Shown piece by piece: positions 23,340 through 35,222 of a stretch of DNA of 64,000 nucleotides. The DNA lies in NCBI GenBank assembly GCA_902729315.2, contig LR746270.1, positions 3,296,001-3,360,000 of the forward strand, in the 5' to 3' direction. Position 1 is the first letter of the stretch. Each line of letters opens with the position of its first letter. A program made the position numbers and the translations under genes. Source of the DNA: Spirodela intermedia. Its lineage: Eukaryota; Streptophyta; Magnoliopsida; Alismatales; Araceae. The notes under the pieces are model-generated. The model made no database searches and was not told where the DNA came from. It was given only the letters and a program-made list of their open reading frames with translations.

Positions 23340-26300
23340 ATGGGGAGCTCACAGGAGAAGGTGGTGGCTGTGATCATGGTGGGAGGGCCCACCAAAGGTA
23401 TGCAGTCGATCTCCCTCGGAATTGTAGCCAACTCTTCTCGTTTCCATGTTTGGCTTCGGATCGGGGGGTGATGGTGCTGTTATTGGTGACAGGGACTCGG
23501 TTCAGGCCTTTGTCTCTGAATGTGCCGAAGCCACTCTTTCCACTGGCCGGCCAGCCAATGGTTCACCACCCGATCTCCGCTTGCAAGAGGGTACTACTTC
23601 CTTCCCCTACTAATGGAGTGTATTTAACACCTTGTCGTGTTCTGATTTGCGTTGTATGTGATCTTTTTGCTGAAGAAAGATTCCGAACCTTGTCCAAATC
23701 TATCTCATTGGCTTCTACGAGGAGCGAGAATTTGCTCTCTACGTATCCTCCATCTCCAATGAGCTCAGAGTCCCAGTCCGGTGAGTGGCTTCTGATTTAA
23801 TCCAGCTTTATGAATTGAAGAATTGAATCATTTTTCTGCATATGATTTGGGGGAATGCGGCACACGAAAGCTCGGTTAATATAATTATGGCTTTATCAAC
23901 AGTTACTTGAGGGAGGACAAGCCACATGGGTCAGCAGGTGGAATTTACAATTTTAAGGACCGCATAATGGAAGACAGCCCAGTATGAATTCTTTCTCGTG
24001 TTTTATGTGTAAAACTGGAAGAAAAGAAACATAGGGTGCCTCAATCTTGGTGATGTTGGCTTAATTTATGTTCAATTGGTTTTGCAGTCTCATATATTTC
24101 TGCTGAATTGTGATGTTTGCTGCAGTTTCCCTCTGCCAGATATGCTCGGTGCGTCTTTATTTCTTATGCCATATAATTGTTAGACGCTTTCGTTTCATAA
24201 GCCTTTCTTAACATTTTCTGGCCATTTTTACTTCATGCTTTTGCCAGTTTTAATATCATCCCCGTGTTCTTCTCTAAAGTTCATGCAAAGACAACTTATG
24301 GATGGATATTTATGCTGATGTTCGTCTGTCTGCTTCAATGAATGGGGTTCAAAGATTTTCATAACTGCACAGATTTCAGAATGAACAACTAGGTCGCCCT
24401 GCGTTATTAATTTATTTGTAATTTTTCATTTATTCATTTATATTTTATGTCCAATAAATCATACATACGTTTATTCATTTATACATAATTTTCAAGATTT
24501 CAGTTGGTACAGATTCTTGGGAATATCAATTCTCATGATTTAATTGATGACTTTTTTAATTTTAATTTTTTGTTGTCTGTCCTGTTCGATTTCTTTCACC
24601 TAATTTAAGCTACTTGTTTAATAGATAAATTTCATACAAAGAAAAAGATAAAGATAAAAAAGAGTAACATCATAATCATTAAAAAAGAAAAATAATGAGT
24701 AACGTAAAAATTGAAAACTGAGTTGAAATAGGGGGTTATCTTACCTTCAGCAAATGGAGTCAGAATGTCCATTAGAGGGGAAGGTACCTGCTGATTTGTG
24801 TTTGAGATTCCACCACCATTTGAAAGTCTCCCGATTGTCCATTACTTAATCACAGTATATATATCCTACTTTTCTTGCTAAGAAGGAAAATTAATTGAAG
24901 GTGGAATAACCTACAGTGGGCCCAGTATATCTTTCCCAACTTTTATCAGTTTCCAAACATGTGCACGTCATGGCCATGAAAATTCATCAGGAACTATTTA
25001 CCAATGGTTTCCGACTGACCAGTATTTTAACTGTTATTTGATGAGTGCAGTTGCCCACAAGAAGTATGGTGGGATAGGGACAATCCTAGTTAGTAAGGTG
25101 AGGGGACATTCGTCACAGAGAGTACCTTTTATGCATTCCGGTAGGTCGACTGTTGTGACACTCCAGGTTTTCAATGTGCATGTATTTTCTCACGTACAGG
25201 TATCTGCTGAATCCGCAAGTCAGTTTGGTGAGCTTGTAGCCGATCACATAACAAACGAACTGTTGCACTATACAGAGAAACCTGAGACTTTTGTGAGTAC
25301 TTTATGATTTATATACGCTTTCCTCCCACATAAAAATTATTACCAGTATATTGATATGTGCTGGATTCGATTCATATTTCCTTTGTTGTTCTTTCAGGTG
25401 AGTGATCTAATTAACTGTGGTGTATACATATTTACACCTGATATTTTCGCTGCCATCAGAGATGTATCTGCACAGCGAAAAGATAGAGGTCTGTGTTCTT
25501 GACCCGTATTGTCTAAGACTGACAATGTCACGTCTACATTAACCGATTTTTTGGGAATTGAACATCATACTGTATTAGATAAAGTTAAATGTAAGGGGGC
25601 CACCTAAAATTTCTGATCTACATATTTATTATGACAGTTCTGAGCACTAATTCATCATAGTATTCATATATTCATACTGTAAACTCTGTTGATACATTTT
25701 AAACTAACCTCCCGTCAGTCAACATCTTGATATTGGTTAATGTCACTATTTATTCGTAGGTATCTGTTCTTTTGTGCCTCATATGTCACAAATTAATGTC
25801 TTTGTGTACTTCTTTTTGCAGCTAATTTGCGTCGCGTATCCAGTTTCGACTTTGAATCACTCCAATCAGGAACAAAGTATGGAATATGTCTGGTGAACGC
25901 CAGTTAATATTTTTATGATTTTGTGTCTACTGGAAGTCGTTTTATGGAAACATTATGATTCCTTGTAAGGAAAACATATCAAATGGGTCATTTGTTTTCA
26001 TTCGTGTTTTCAGATCGATTCTTTCAACTCATTCAGAGAAAGGAGAAAAACATGAATAAACTTCTCGAAATTACTTTTTTTGAGGAGGCTACATGTCCTG
26101 CATTTTGTGGTTGATTTTTAAAATTTTTTTGCCAGTCCTTTTCATATTCAGAATATCATTGAGCCTATTCCAACTTATTAATGAAACTTTAACTGGTGTA
26201 CAACTCGTGTCATGTGATTAAACAAAAATATAGAAGAAAATATAGGGCAGTTAGAAGCTTTAAGTGAAAGTAGTCCATCAGATAGTAACCGCTGTTGCAC

Positions 26301-28664
26301 AGAATGTAGCCATCGATCCTATTTCTATCTATATGAAGAAGAAATCACTTAAGGAAAGGGATTCTTAGTTGTACAGATATTATCTTTATGAATATACAAG
26401 AACCTATCACGCATAATAACCCTAGTATCTCAGATTTTTAGATTCTCATAAAATCTTTTGGAAATATGGACATGGCTTGATCTGATTATTTGTGAATTCT
26501 GCGTACGGCCAATATTGATGGTCAGTGCTGCATGTTGTCAATGACCGCTACTTCAGTTGCTGCCCTGTGGAGATCTACAATTTCCCTCTAACTAGTTTGA
26601 TATCATTATTTACCAAAGTATTACGTTGTTTCCGTATATAGTTTACTTGACATGTGAGACCGATCTTTTGTTGAAAAACCTGATCAGCCTCCATTTCGCT
26701 ATCCTTCTCTACAGGACCATTCCTTCAGATTTTGTGAGGCTGGACCAAGATATCCTCTCACCTCTAGCTGGGAAGAGACAACTCTATACGTACGAGACTC
26801 TGGAATTTTGGGAACAAATCAAGACCCCGGGGTATGCATGGTTTCTTCTTCTTTTTCCATTTCATTCCTAATCTTGGGTGCGGCCAGTGAAAATGACATG
26901 GCCCCCGTTATGCCCGACCTTCTCAGGATGTCGCTGAAATGCTCTGGCCTGTACCTCTCCCAGTTCCGGTGCACCTCTCCTCATCTACTAGCTGATGGTG
27001 ATGGACTGAATTCTCCTACTATTGTTGGTGACGTGTATATTCATCCTTCTGCAAAGGTACACCCCACAGCAAAGGTGAGTCGTCATCCTCCTCAAGAACG
27101 TCGGTTGCAATGCCGCCAATAATCTCATGTAATTCGCCAAGAATTTCCACCCATTTTTGGATTTTGATTTATCCTCGCTATTCTTGGATAGCTTAGTTGA
27201 TGTTTCTTATTATAGAATTTATTCTATTTTATCTGGTTTAATGATAGGGTCTATTGTTATAGTTTCATCACAGAATTAATTAATTTTCAGTGGCCACACT
27301 ATTCATGATGGCATCCTTTGCCGTATGAAAAATATCAGAAATCATGAAAAGATATTAATGCATTTTTCTTTCTTCTGATTTTGTGATATTTCCGCTTGAA
27401 GATGCGCTAAAAACGTTGGCGGTGGAATCTTATATTTCACCACGTGTAGGAATATTTCCTAGTTTTTTTAATAAAAAAAACCCTTCTGCTGATCATCTAG
27501 TGACCACATTATTCATAATGGCATCCTTTACCATATGAAAAATATCAGAAATCATGACAACATATAAAGGCTTTTTTTTTTTCTTCTGATTTTGTGATAT
27601 TTCCGCTTGAAGATGCGCTAAAAACCTTGACGGTGGAATCTTATATTTCACCACTGTTAGGAATATTTCCTAGTTAAAATAAAATAGTAATAATAATAAT
27701 AATAACCCTTCTGCTGATCATCTTTCTCTTTTTTATTCTTTATTCTTGGTAATTGTAATCCAGATTGGCCCCAACGTCTCCATTTCCGCAAATGCTCATG
27801 TAGGAGCTGGTGCAAGGCTCATCAGCTGCATCATATTAGATGACGTTGACATTCGGGTACGCAGGATGCTAACTATTATGGATTCTGGGCGATAATTCTC
27901 TGCAAAAAAGTATCATATCACCATTTATTTTTATTTTTCTCATCTTAGGAAAACGCAGTTGTCATCCACTCTATCGTTGGATGGAAGTCCTCCATTGGGA
28001 AATGGTCCCGAGTACAGGCAAGACCTTCTTCTCCTCTATCTCCGCTTCATTTTCTTGACTTTTTCTCTTTTTTTTCTTTTTTTGTTAACGGTCATCTGTT
28101 CTTGCCATTGCCATTTGTGGAAAATCACGTCGTCAGGTCAAACCTATCTTGACCTGATTGTTTCTGTTAAATATAATCATCAAGGAAGACCTCGGCTATC
28201 ATGTTTTATGAGGAATTTTCTACCAGATAATATATTATAAATAAATGGAAAAGACCCGATAAATTATAATTATAATGTTGGAGGAGCATCAGATTTATAA
28301 GATTCTACTTGGAATGCCGATGAACTGCCTCCTGTTTGTATCCATCAGCATCTTGTCATCTGATCTTGGAACAACTTTTATTTTTCTCATTCGGCGTGTA
28401 TGTTCATCGGCTCTGCTCATCTCTCAGGGGGAAGGAGACTACAACGCCAAGCTTGGAATTACCATTCTAGGTAAAATCCCTCCCTCTCAATGATGATGAT
28501 GATGATGATGTATGTGTTCTTGGGTGATTGAGCCCTGAAGATAATGTTCTTTACCCTGTTCAGGGGAGGCGGTGGACGTTGAGGATGAGATCGTGGTGAT
28601 CAACAGCATAGTTCTTCCCAACAAGACTCTCAACATCAGCGTACAGGAGGAGATCATCCTCTGA
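23340..28664 (+). CDS. KJC: GDP-mannose pyrophosphorylase alpha-like protein (KONJAC/GMPPA type)
   Basis: Fifteen exons: 23340-23397, 23493-23590, 23680-23780, 23903-23981, 24088-24148, 25051-25097, 25200-25292, 25398-25488, 25822-25876, 26715-26831, 26927-27074, 27764-27856, 27949-28017, 28428-28470, 28564-28664, giving 417 residues. The N-terminal nucleotidyltransferase fold has the alpha-type loop [13 protein letters not shown] (15-27); [24 protein letters not shown] and [14 protein letters not shown] follow. The C-terminal third is a left-handed beta-helix of hexapeptide repeats ([33 protein letters not shown]) and ends [10 protein letters not shown]. In Arabidopsis the KONJAC proteins stimulate the true enzyme VTC1 to make GDP-mannose for glucomannan and ascorbate; a regulatory role is the likely one here. 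Intron 13 appears to start with GC (CAG|GCAAGA). An alternative GT four bases upstream would remove two residues in frame. Confidence 0.94.
27290..27725. repeat. Tandem duplication of about 210 bp in intron 11 of the GMPPA-like gene
   Basis: Copy 1 is about 27290-27499 and copy 2 about 27500-27725. Both run TGGCATCCTTT, ATATCAGAAATCATGA, TTTTGTGATATTTCCGCTTG, GGTGGAATCTTATATTTCAC, GGAATATTTCCTAGTT and CCCTTCTGCTGATCATCT. High identity suggests a fairly young event. Confidence 0.93.
28018..28427 (+). other. Probable GC-AG intron
   Basis: The donor reads ACAG|GCAAGA and the acceptor CTCTCAG|GGGGAAG. The join gives [15 protein letters not shown], which fits the family. GC-AG introns make up about one percent of plant introns. 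Confidence 0.65.
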
Positions 28665-29186
28665 GAGGAGACCCCAATTCTTTTGGAGATTCTACTCTCT
28701 GATTCCAACCCCCCCACTTTCTTCCCTTTTCCTATTTATAGATATTATTTAGACCAGTCAGCCCCTGATACTGACCCCATCCCTTCTTTCTTCGGGTCTG
28801 TTCCTCTCAATAGGGAAATCTGCAGATTAGGGTTCTTGGCCCTCTTCCTTTCCCAAAAAGGGAAAAAAAAAAAATGCCAAAGGGTTTCGTTTTGCTCTGT
28901 CGATCCTTTTGCTCCTCTCCTCACGTTTGTGGGTTCCTCGGAAAAAAGAGAGAATTGAAGGCCCTGTGGGTTTGCTCCTTTTACACCTTAAACCCTAAAC
29001 GTTGGTTTAGGTACGATCGAGAGAGAGACGACGCGGTTGGGGGAAGAGATGTGGGAGAGATGATTATGTTTCATGAGGGAAGGAAAATTAGGCCAGATCT
29101 TCTTCGGCCCATGGGTTCGAGAGGATCAACAGTGGGCTAATTAGAATTTTGGGCCCACTTGTCTCAGCCCATGGACCACAGGGGGG

Positions 29187-29229
<43 letters not shown>

Positions 29230-29658
29230 GGGTCGGTGGGTATGTTTCATAAAATAGGCCGAAATCTTCTTCGGTCCATGGGCCGACTGATACGGTTTTA
29301 AAATATGGGCCACTCGTTATAGTTTTCAAGTGGACCAGATTCATCATCGTCAAAGTTGGCCCACTAGTTACGCCTTTTAAAATATGGCCCGTTCGTTATG
29401 ATTTTTAAAATGGGCCAGATTCATCATTGTTAAAGTGGGCCCACTCGTCACGGTCTTGAAAATAAATGGGCTATGCAACTTTAATCAAAGTGGGCCAGAT
29501 TCTTCGTCGTTAAAGTGGGCCTACAGAAGCGTACTAGCACCTAACGGCCTGTCTTACCTACTGGTCTCCTGCTTCCCCCGCCCCTTCGAGTAGCTTCTCT
29601 CCCCCCCAGAAAACTAAAAAACTCGTCTCCTTCTTCTCCCCCCGATTCCTCCTCCGCC
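28665..29658. promoter_or_regulatory. Intergenic region and APD upstream region rich in TGGGCC and a telo-box
   Basis: A telo-box (AAACCCTAAA) lies at about 28992. From about 29090 to 29525, degenerate units of about 60-70 bp repeat GGGCCCAC/TGGGCC with TTTTAAAATA and ATTCATCATCGT..AAAGT. TGGGCC (site II, TCP-binding) together with a telo-box is an established combination in plant promoters of growth-related genes. A (GA)n run lies at 29184-29226. No gene seen. Confidence 0.6.
29090..29525. repeat. Degenerate tandem units carrying TGGGCC
   Basis: About five to six degraded units contain TTTTAAAATATGGGCC or similar, followed by GGGCCAGATTC(A/T)TC. TGGGCC or its complement occurs roughly ten times in this stretch. 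Confidence 0.6.
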
Positions 29659-29883
29659 ATGTACCACAGGGGATCACTTACTCCTTACCGGCGGCCGGCG
29701 GAAAGGGCATCCTCGGCGGCAGCGGCGGCGGCGGCGGTGTGGATAACTGGCAAGTCCTCTCTCACTCTCTCTCCACTGTCTCAGGTTTCTTCTTGGCCTC
29801 ACCCATAGGTCCTCTCTCTCCCTCTCTTCACTGATCTTCTGGGTCTCCCACAGTCTCAGGTTTCTTCTTGGTCTCACTCATAA

Positions 29884-29923
<40 letters not shown>

Positions 29924-31660
29924 CTTGCGCTTCGGCTGTGACGGCAGTGTCTGTAGGGCTGTGCTTCGGGTACTACGGAACCCAAAGGTTGGCGGTGGGG
30001 CCGGGGTCGTCGCGGACGGTGGCGGTGAGCTCGGTGGCGGCCTTCTTTTCCGGGGAGCTCACGGTGAGCGACGCCGCCGGCGGGGTGGCGCTCTTCTACG
30101 GATTCGTTGGGCTGCCGGAGCTGAACCTCGTCAAGAACTGGACGACCTCACAGCGTCTCTCGGTCGGATCCTACGGCTCCCGAGTAAGGCTCCGCCGCCA
30201 TGCTTTTTTCCTCCTTCCCCCACCACCTCACTCCCCTCTCTCTCTCGCTCTGGCTTTCCTCCTTTCCTTCCGTCTTTCAAGATCTTACATAAGAGAGAGA
30301 GAAGAGGAAGGGGTTATGGGTGAGACAAACAGTAGGAACCTAGGCCATTAGAGGAGGAGAGAGAGAGGACTTGCGGGTGAGATCCAGTAGGAACCTGGGT
30401 CACTAGGGGAGAGAGAGAGGGCTTACGGGTGAGATCCAGTAGGAACCTGGGCCATTAGGGGGGGGGGGGAGAAGAGGAGAGAGAGGGCTTATGGGTGAGA
30501 TCCAGTAGGAGGAACCTGTGCCATTTGGGGAGGGGGAGAGAGAGGAGAGAGAGGACTTACGGGTGAAATCCAGTAGGAACCTGTGCCATTTGGGGAGGGG
30601 GAGAGAGAGAGAGGACATACTGGTGAGATCCAATAGGAACCTGGGCCATTAGAGGAGGGGAGAGAGAGAGAGCGAGAGTGAGAGAGAGACAGGGAGAGAG
30701 GACTTACCGGTGAGATCCAGTAGGAACCGGGGCCATTAGGGGAGGGGGAGAGAGAGGGCTTACGGGTGAGATCCAGTAGGAACCTGGCCCGCTAGGGGGG
30801 GTGAGAGAGAGCGAGAGAGAGAGAGACATGGGCCTAGCCCAATAAGCAATCAAGCGGGCCGAATATGTCACATTAGGGGGGTGGGGAAGAGAGAGAGAGA
30901 GAGAGAACAGCCACGTAATAAGCAAGGTGCGCCTCCGTAGTATTTTATAAACTAAATGGGCTCGGCCCTTCCTTCAAAAATAAAGCCTATATTTGATTAA
31001 TTAGTATCATAAATTATAAATATAAATTATATATTTACTGATTATTTGAGAAACCCTCGCAGGGGTTCTCTCTGTGGCTGAACCGGGGCTCCTCCATCAA
31101 GCTGACGTGGGCCGTCTCCGGCGCCGCCCCCGAGGACGTGAACATCGTCGTTCTCAGAGGTCAAAGCCGTCCCTTTTAAGTCAACATTGAGGATAAATCT
31201 TTAGATATATATTATATTAAATTAAAAAGAGATAATTAGATCTTCCAGATCTTCAGGAGAGAGTAAGAGCGAGCTGCTGGGGGCGTACCCGACAAGGGTC
31301 AACGCCTCGGGATTGAACTACGGTCAGTCAACCGCTTTCTTCTTCTTCTTCTTCTTCTACTTCTTTTTGTTGGAGAGTTGGAGGAGATGGATGAAGGTTT
31401 CTTCTTGGTGGGTGGGTGGGGCAGGCGGGGAGGCGGCGATGGACGTGAAGGAGGACGACAGCTACTACATCGGCGCCGCCAACGGGGGCCGCCACCCGGC
31501 AGCATTGACTGTTGCGGCGGAGGTCTCCTCGACGGTGCACGACGTGACGCCGGCGGCCTCCACCTGCACCACTACCGCCGGCGGCCGCTGCAAGATGAAG
31601 CTCCTCCTCGGCAGGGCCCAGTACGCCGTGCTAGACTCTCCGGCCGCCGCCGTAAACGTA

Positions 31661-31708
<48 letters not shown>

Positions 31709-32410
31709 CTGAACCAGGTTTCTACGCTCTCTCTCTCTCATGCTCTCTCTCTCTCTCTTCTGGCGTCTGTGATTTAAGGTGTCGAGCGGGTCGTGGAGCG
31801 TGGAGCTATCCTACGAGATCCGTCTGGCGGCGTACATGGGGATCTTAGGTGAGAGCTCCCCCCCGCAACCCTCTCCCTCCGTCTCCGGCGACCTTCCCGG
31901 CGGCGGCCCTGATGGAACCTGAGAACCCCGCCGGCAGGCACCCTCTCGGTGGCGCTCTGGCTCATCGTACGCTACCTCCACGCCTGCGGCGAGGAGTGGA
32001 CGGCGCCGGCACCAGCGGCGGAGGCCGGCGGCGAGACGGAGCCCTTGACGGCGGCGAAGGCGGCGCCGCCGCCGCTCTCCTACGGGGCGATGGAGGAGGG
32101 GACGTCGGATTCCGCCGGGCGGAGCTCGTCGGAGGACCTCTACGACGGGAAGATCTGCGTCATCTGCTACGACGTGCAGCGCGACTGCTTCTTCACCCCC
32201 TGCGGCCACTCCGTCACCTGCTACCCCTGCGCCAAGAGGTACCCACCTAGGAGCCGTCGCCGGCGCCGGAGACGATGACGACCAAGTCTCACTCGCCGTC
32301 GCCGGCGTGGGGTTTTGTTCTGCTGCAGGATAATGGAGGAGGAGGAGGGGAGGGCATGCCCCATTTGCAGGAGGCTCATTCACAAGGCGAGAAGGCTGCC
32401 GCATTACTGA
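29659..32410 (+). CDS. APD: APD-type membrane RING E3 ubiquitin ligase
   Basis: Eight exons: 29659-29749, 29948-30183, 31063-31159, 31257-31322, 31425-31657, 31779-31848, 31938-32238, 32329-32410, giving 391 residues. An N-terminal alanine-rich stretch leads into a hydrophobic segment (about 27-42). The lumenal region VAVSSVAAFFSGELTVSD ... SIKLTWAVSG and SELLGAYPTRVNASGLNY is typical of the DUF4792/DUF4793 region of ABERRANT POLLEN DEVELOPMENT proteins. A second membrane helix (MGILGTLSVALWLIVRYL) precedes a C-terminal C3HC4 RING (CVIC, CGHSVTCYPC, CPIC; about 338-380) ending KARRLPHY. APD proteins are endomembrane E3 ligases acting in pollen mitosis II and other processes. Exon 1 is short; its donor appears to be GC (ACTG|GCAAGT), and two in-phase acceptors exist for exon 2 (29948 or slightly downstream). 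Exons are very GC-rich (Ala/Gly). Family assignment is strong; the N-terminal model is the least sure part. Confidence 0.88.
30317..30825. repeat. Minisatellite, eight units of about 50-90 bp, in APD intron 2
   Basis: Units begin near 30319, 30376, 30428, 30494, 30562, 30622, 30709 and 30765. Each carries GGTGAGATCCAGTAGGAACC (one base may differ), then GGCCATTAGGGG and a GA-rich stretch ending GG(A/G)CTTACG. Unit length varies through the GA tract. Confidence 0.95.
31667..31706. repeat. (CT)n microsatellite
   Basis: CT run forming the 5' part of APD intron 5. Confidence 0.9.
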
Positions 32411-33346
32411 GGGAAAGAACGGCGGCGATTCGTCGAGCACCGGAGGTTTTTCCACTCGATTTTTCTAGGCACTGGAAAGAGGGTTTGGTTCATTATTTTT
32501 TGTCCAAATTAATTATCGGAAAGATCTTCCATTCTCATCTCGTTTTTTTTTTTTTGGAACAATCCGTGAGAGGGAAGATGCTGCGAAATAATAAATGATT
32601 AATTAATTGCCACATAAATCAAATAAGACAGCGCCTTTTGCCTTTATTTTCCCAATTAATTATCCAGAAAATCTTAATTTTCATCACACTTTTTTACCTT
32701 TCTAGAAACAATCCACGAGAGGGCAAATTCAGTGAAATATAGTAAACGATTAATTCATAGCCACATAAATCAAATAAGGCAGCGCCTTCTGCTCATTATT
32801 TTCCTAATTAATTATCCGAAAAATCTTCATTTTCATCACATAATTTTACCTTTTTGGAAACAATCCATAAGGGGGAAAATGCTGTGAAATAAAAATGGAA
32901 AGATTAATTAACAACCACATGAATCAAATACAACCTTCTTTTTTCTTTTTTTTCTTTTTTTCTTTTTACAAAAATATCCGCAAGAAATGGAAAAACGAGG
33001 AGAAAAAAAAAACCTTGAACCATTAAAGTCACTGAGTTTTAGAGGCATTCTGAAACCACTATAATCTTGGGCATGCTACCAATCAAGTCATCTGATACAA
33101 AAGCTAGAAACGACATCATGCAGCAGGTGAAGCACGAAGGCCACCGACTGAAGCATCATCCTCATCATCTAGAACAAAGTCTCTAAACATGAAGGATAAA
33201 ACATGCCAAAGTACACATTTACCTAGAGAGAGAGAGAGAGAGGGGCAGCGTCAAAATCTTCCGTCAGATCACAAGTAGCTGATTGAAGGTGCCCAGTTCC
33301 ATTCGGCCTAGAGTCTGCAGAGGGAAGAAGCTCTGGGCTTTTCCTC
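32411..33346. other. Region between convergent APD and SWIB genes
   Basis: Two 3' ends face each other. The stretch contains the APD 3' UTR, a three-copy tandem array (separate entry), a poly-pyrimidine tract at about 32937-32967 and a short GA run at about 33225-33241. No gene seen. Confidence 0.7.
32505..32935. repeat. Three-copy tandem array of about 150 bp downstream of APD
   Basis: Units start at about 32505, 32651 and 32802. Each runs AATTAATTATC(C/G), AAATCTT, TTTTCATCACA or a variant, GGAAACAATCC, GAGGGAAAATGCTGTGAAATA or a variant, GATTAATT, CCACATAAATCAAATAAG and CAGCGCCTT. The third copy is truncated before the CAGCGCC end. Confidence 0.92.
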
Positions 33347-35222
33347 TCATTTCATGAAGTGGGGATTAAGCAGCCCTGAGATCTCGAGAAATCCAACACG
33401 GTCTCGGCCACCAAAGATGCGCTTCAACTTGTCATCACAGATGATGATCTTCTTGTTCTCCGTATCCTGCATGGTAAGAAAAAAAATCAGGTTGAATACC
33501 ATGCTTTCTTAAAACGTACGTTCATGAAAACCAGAATTAATCTCAAGAAAGAGTTCAGTATTATATAGCTTGGAAGAAAATCCATGTTAGTTCACATAGA
33601 AGCTAAAAATAGAAGCACCTAGGCGGACAATCCGGTAATTACTACAAATTTACGTACCATTTTTGACAACAATATCCAATGATGGAAACAATTATAGGTT
33701 GGATATCACTGCCGGGTGTCAGGTATGCGATAATAACATCAAAATTAAGCATCATGTTTAATGAAAATTCACATGGATAATTGTCTCTAAAACATGTCTT
33801 TTTTCTGCACAGGCCTGACGCAAGAGTTTGATCTCAACTTTGAATTGATCACATCGCAAAGGGGGTCGAAATTAAGCATTTAAACGGCACCTCATGATTG
33901 ATCTGAGGTGATTTTCCGGGTTTATATAACTTCGAAGATAATGGATAACAGTTCATTTAAGAGATAAAATTAGAAGCACCCAAGAAAATAATGCGTTAAT
34001 AGCGTTAAAGATGCACAAGTAAATTAAGGCATAGTTTCCACAAAATCCAAGTTAATCCTACACCCCGAATAATGAGAATACACCTGCATGAAAAAAATAT
34101 CTGCATCTTCTCTCTCTGAGCGTGAAATAATGCCCTTTCTCAGCATCCAAAAGTAAGATAAATTCTATATTTAATAAAAAATGGGTAAAGACTATGGAGT
34201 GCGAGGAGAGAGAGAATTATTAGTGTTAAAATAGAGCAATCAAAGTTTGGAAAAAAGGCTCCGACTAGGTTTGCCCGTAGAAACCTTAAAATAATCGAGC
34301 GATTCTTGGAAACCAATCCAGCGGAAATGGTCGCTTGGTAAATTTTATGTAGCCACCATCTAGCAGAGCTTTCGGCCTAATACGGCTGACAGATCAGGCT
34401 ACCAAGTCTACTAATTTTATCATGAAAAAATATTAAAGAAGGACCAACAAGCTAAACCCTGTCATCGCGATAAATACAAACCAATGTATGAAATATTATG
34501 GTAATGAAGACAAGCACAAGATGCCATCAACATGATCAAGAGGAAGCATTTATTCGATTCCTGAACGATAATATATATTTTGAAGTAGTCGGTCAGCGTG
34601 GAGGAAATACAAACACGTGCAAATAGATAAACACATACTAAAACAAATGCGCAAGCAGCGTCCACTACTAACTAACAAATAGCGACAAAACATCAGATAC
34701 TAAATTTATTGGTAATATATTCAGCCCTGAACCTAAAAAAACTTAATGGCGCTCCGAAAAGCCTATAAGAATGAAGGGATTAAGTAAAAGAGGCAGCAGA
34801 TATTTCAGTCCAAACGGTGGTCCGACCAGGGTAAAGATACGAACGACCAAGTTCGGGAAACCAGAGAGGAGATAGGGTTTAAGATAGGAGGAATCATCGG
34901 GGGAAGAAAACGATACCTGGAGATTGTGCTGCTTGATGTAAGCCCAAATCTGCTTGAGCGCCTGTGTGCGCGGTATCTCAGAAACTCCCAGCAGTTCCTG
35001 CATTGCCTGGGAGATTGGCCTGGGCTGGGATATCCCCCTCGGCTTCCCCTTCCCCTTGGGGACCTCCGTGGACACGGACTTCGATGCATCGCACATAGCG
35101 AGAACTCCCCTCCTCGGAAGAGAAATAGCAAAGGGAGAAGATCCTGTGATGCTCTGCGGAGCCCGGACAGCCAGAGCAGGGGAAGCAGAGTAGCCGCTGA
35201 GGAGCGATGAAGCCGCGGCCAT
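33347..35222 (-). CDS. Plastid SWIB/MDM2-domain protein
   Basis: Two exons on the minus strand: 35222-34917 and 33466-33347, giving 141 residues. The N-terminus (MAAASSLLSGYSASPALAVRAP ...) is rich in Ala/Ser with few acidic residues, as in a chloroplast transit peptide. The SWIB domain covers about 65-141: ISQAMQELLGVSEIPRTQALKQIWAYIKQHNLQ, then DTENKKIIICDDKLKRIFGG, then GFLEISGLLNPHF. Small plant SWIB proteins of this size are known in plastid nucleoids (e.g. Arabidopsis SWIB-4), where one can compact DNA and replace bacterial H-NS. Phase is exact across the 1.45-kb intron. The start at 35222 is chosen because the transit peptide and family length fit. It shares a 778-bp divergent promoter with the TGD5-like gene. 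Confidence 0.92.
33467..34916 (-). other. Intron of the SWIB gene
   Basis: A 1.45-kb AT-rich intron with no recognisable gene, transposon or repeat array. Confidence 0.7.

Noticed and set aside
31811-32455. 214-codon minus-strand frame over APD
   Set aside because: Antisense of the GC-rich RING exons, low complexity, no domain.
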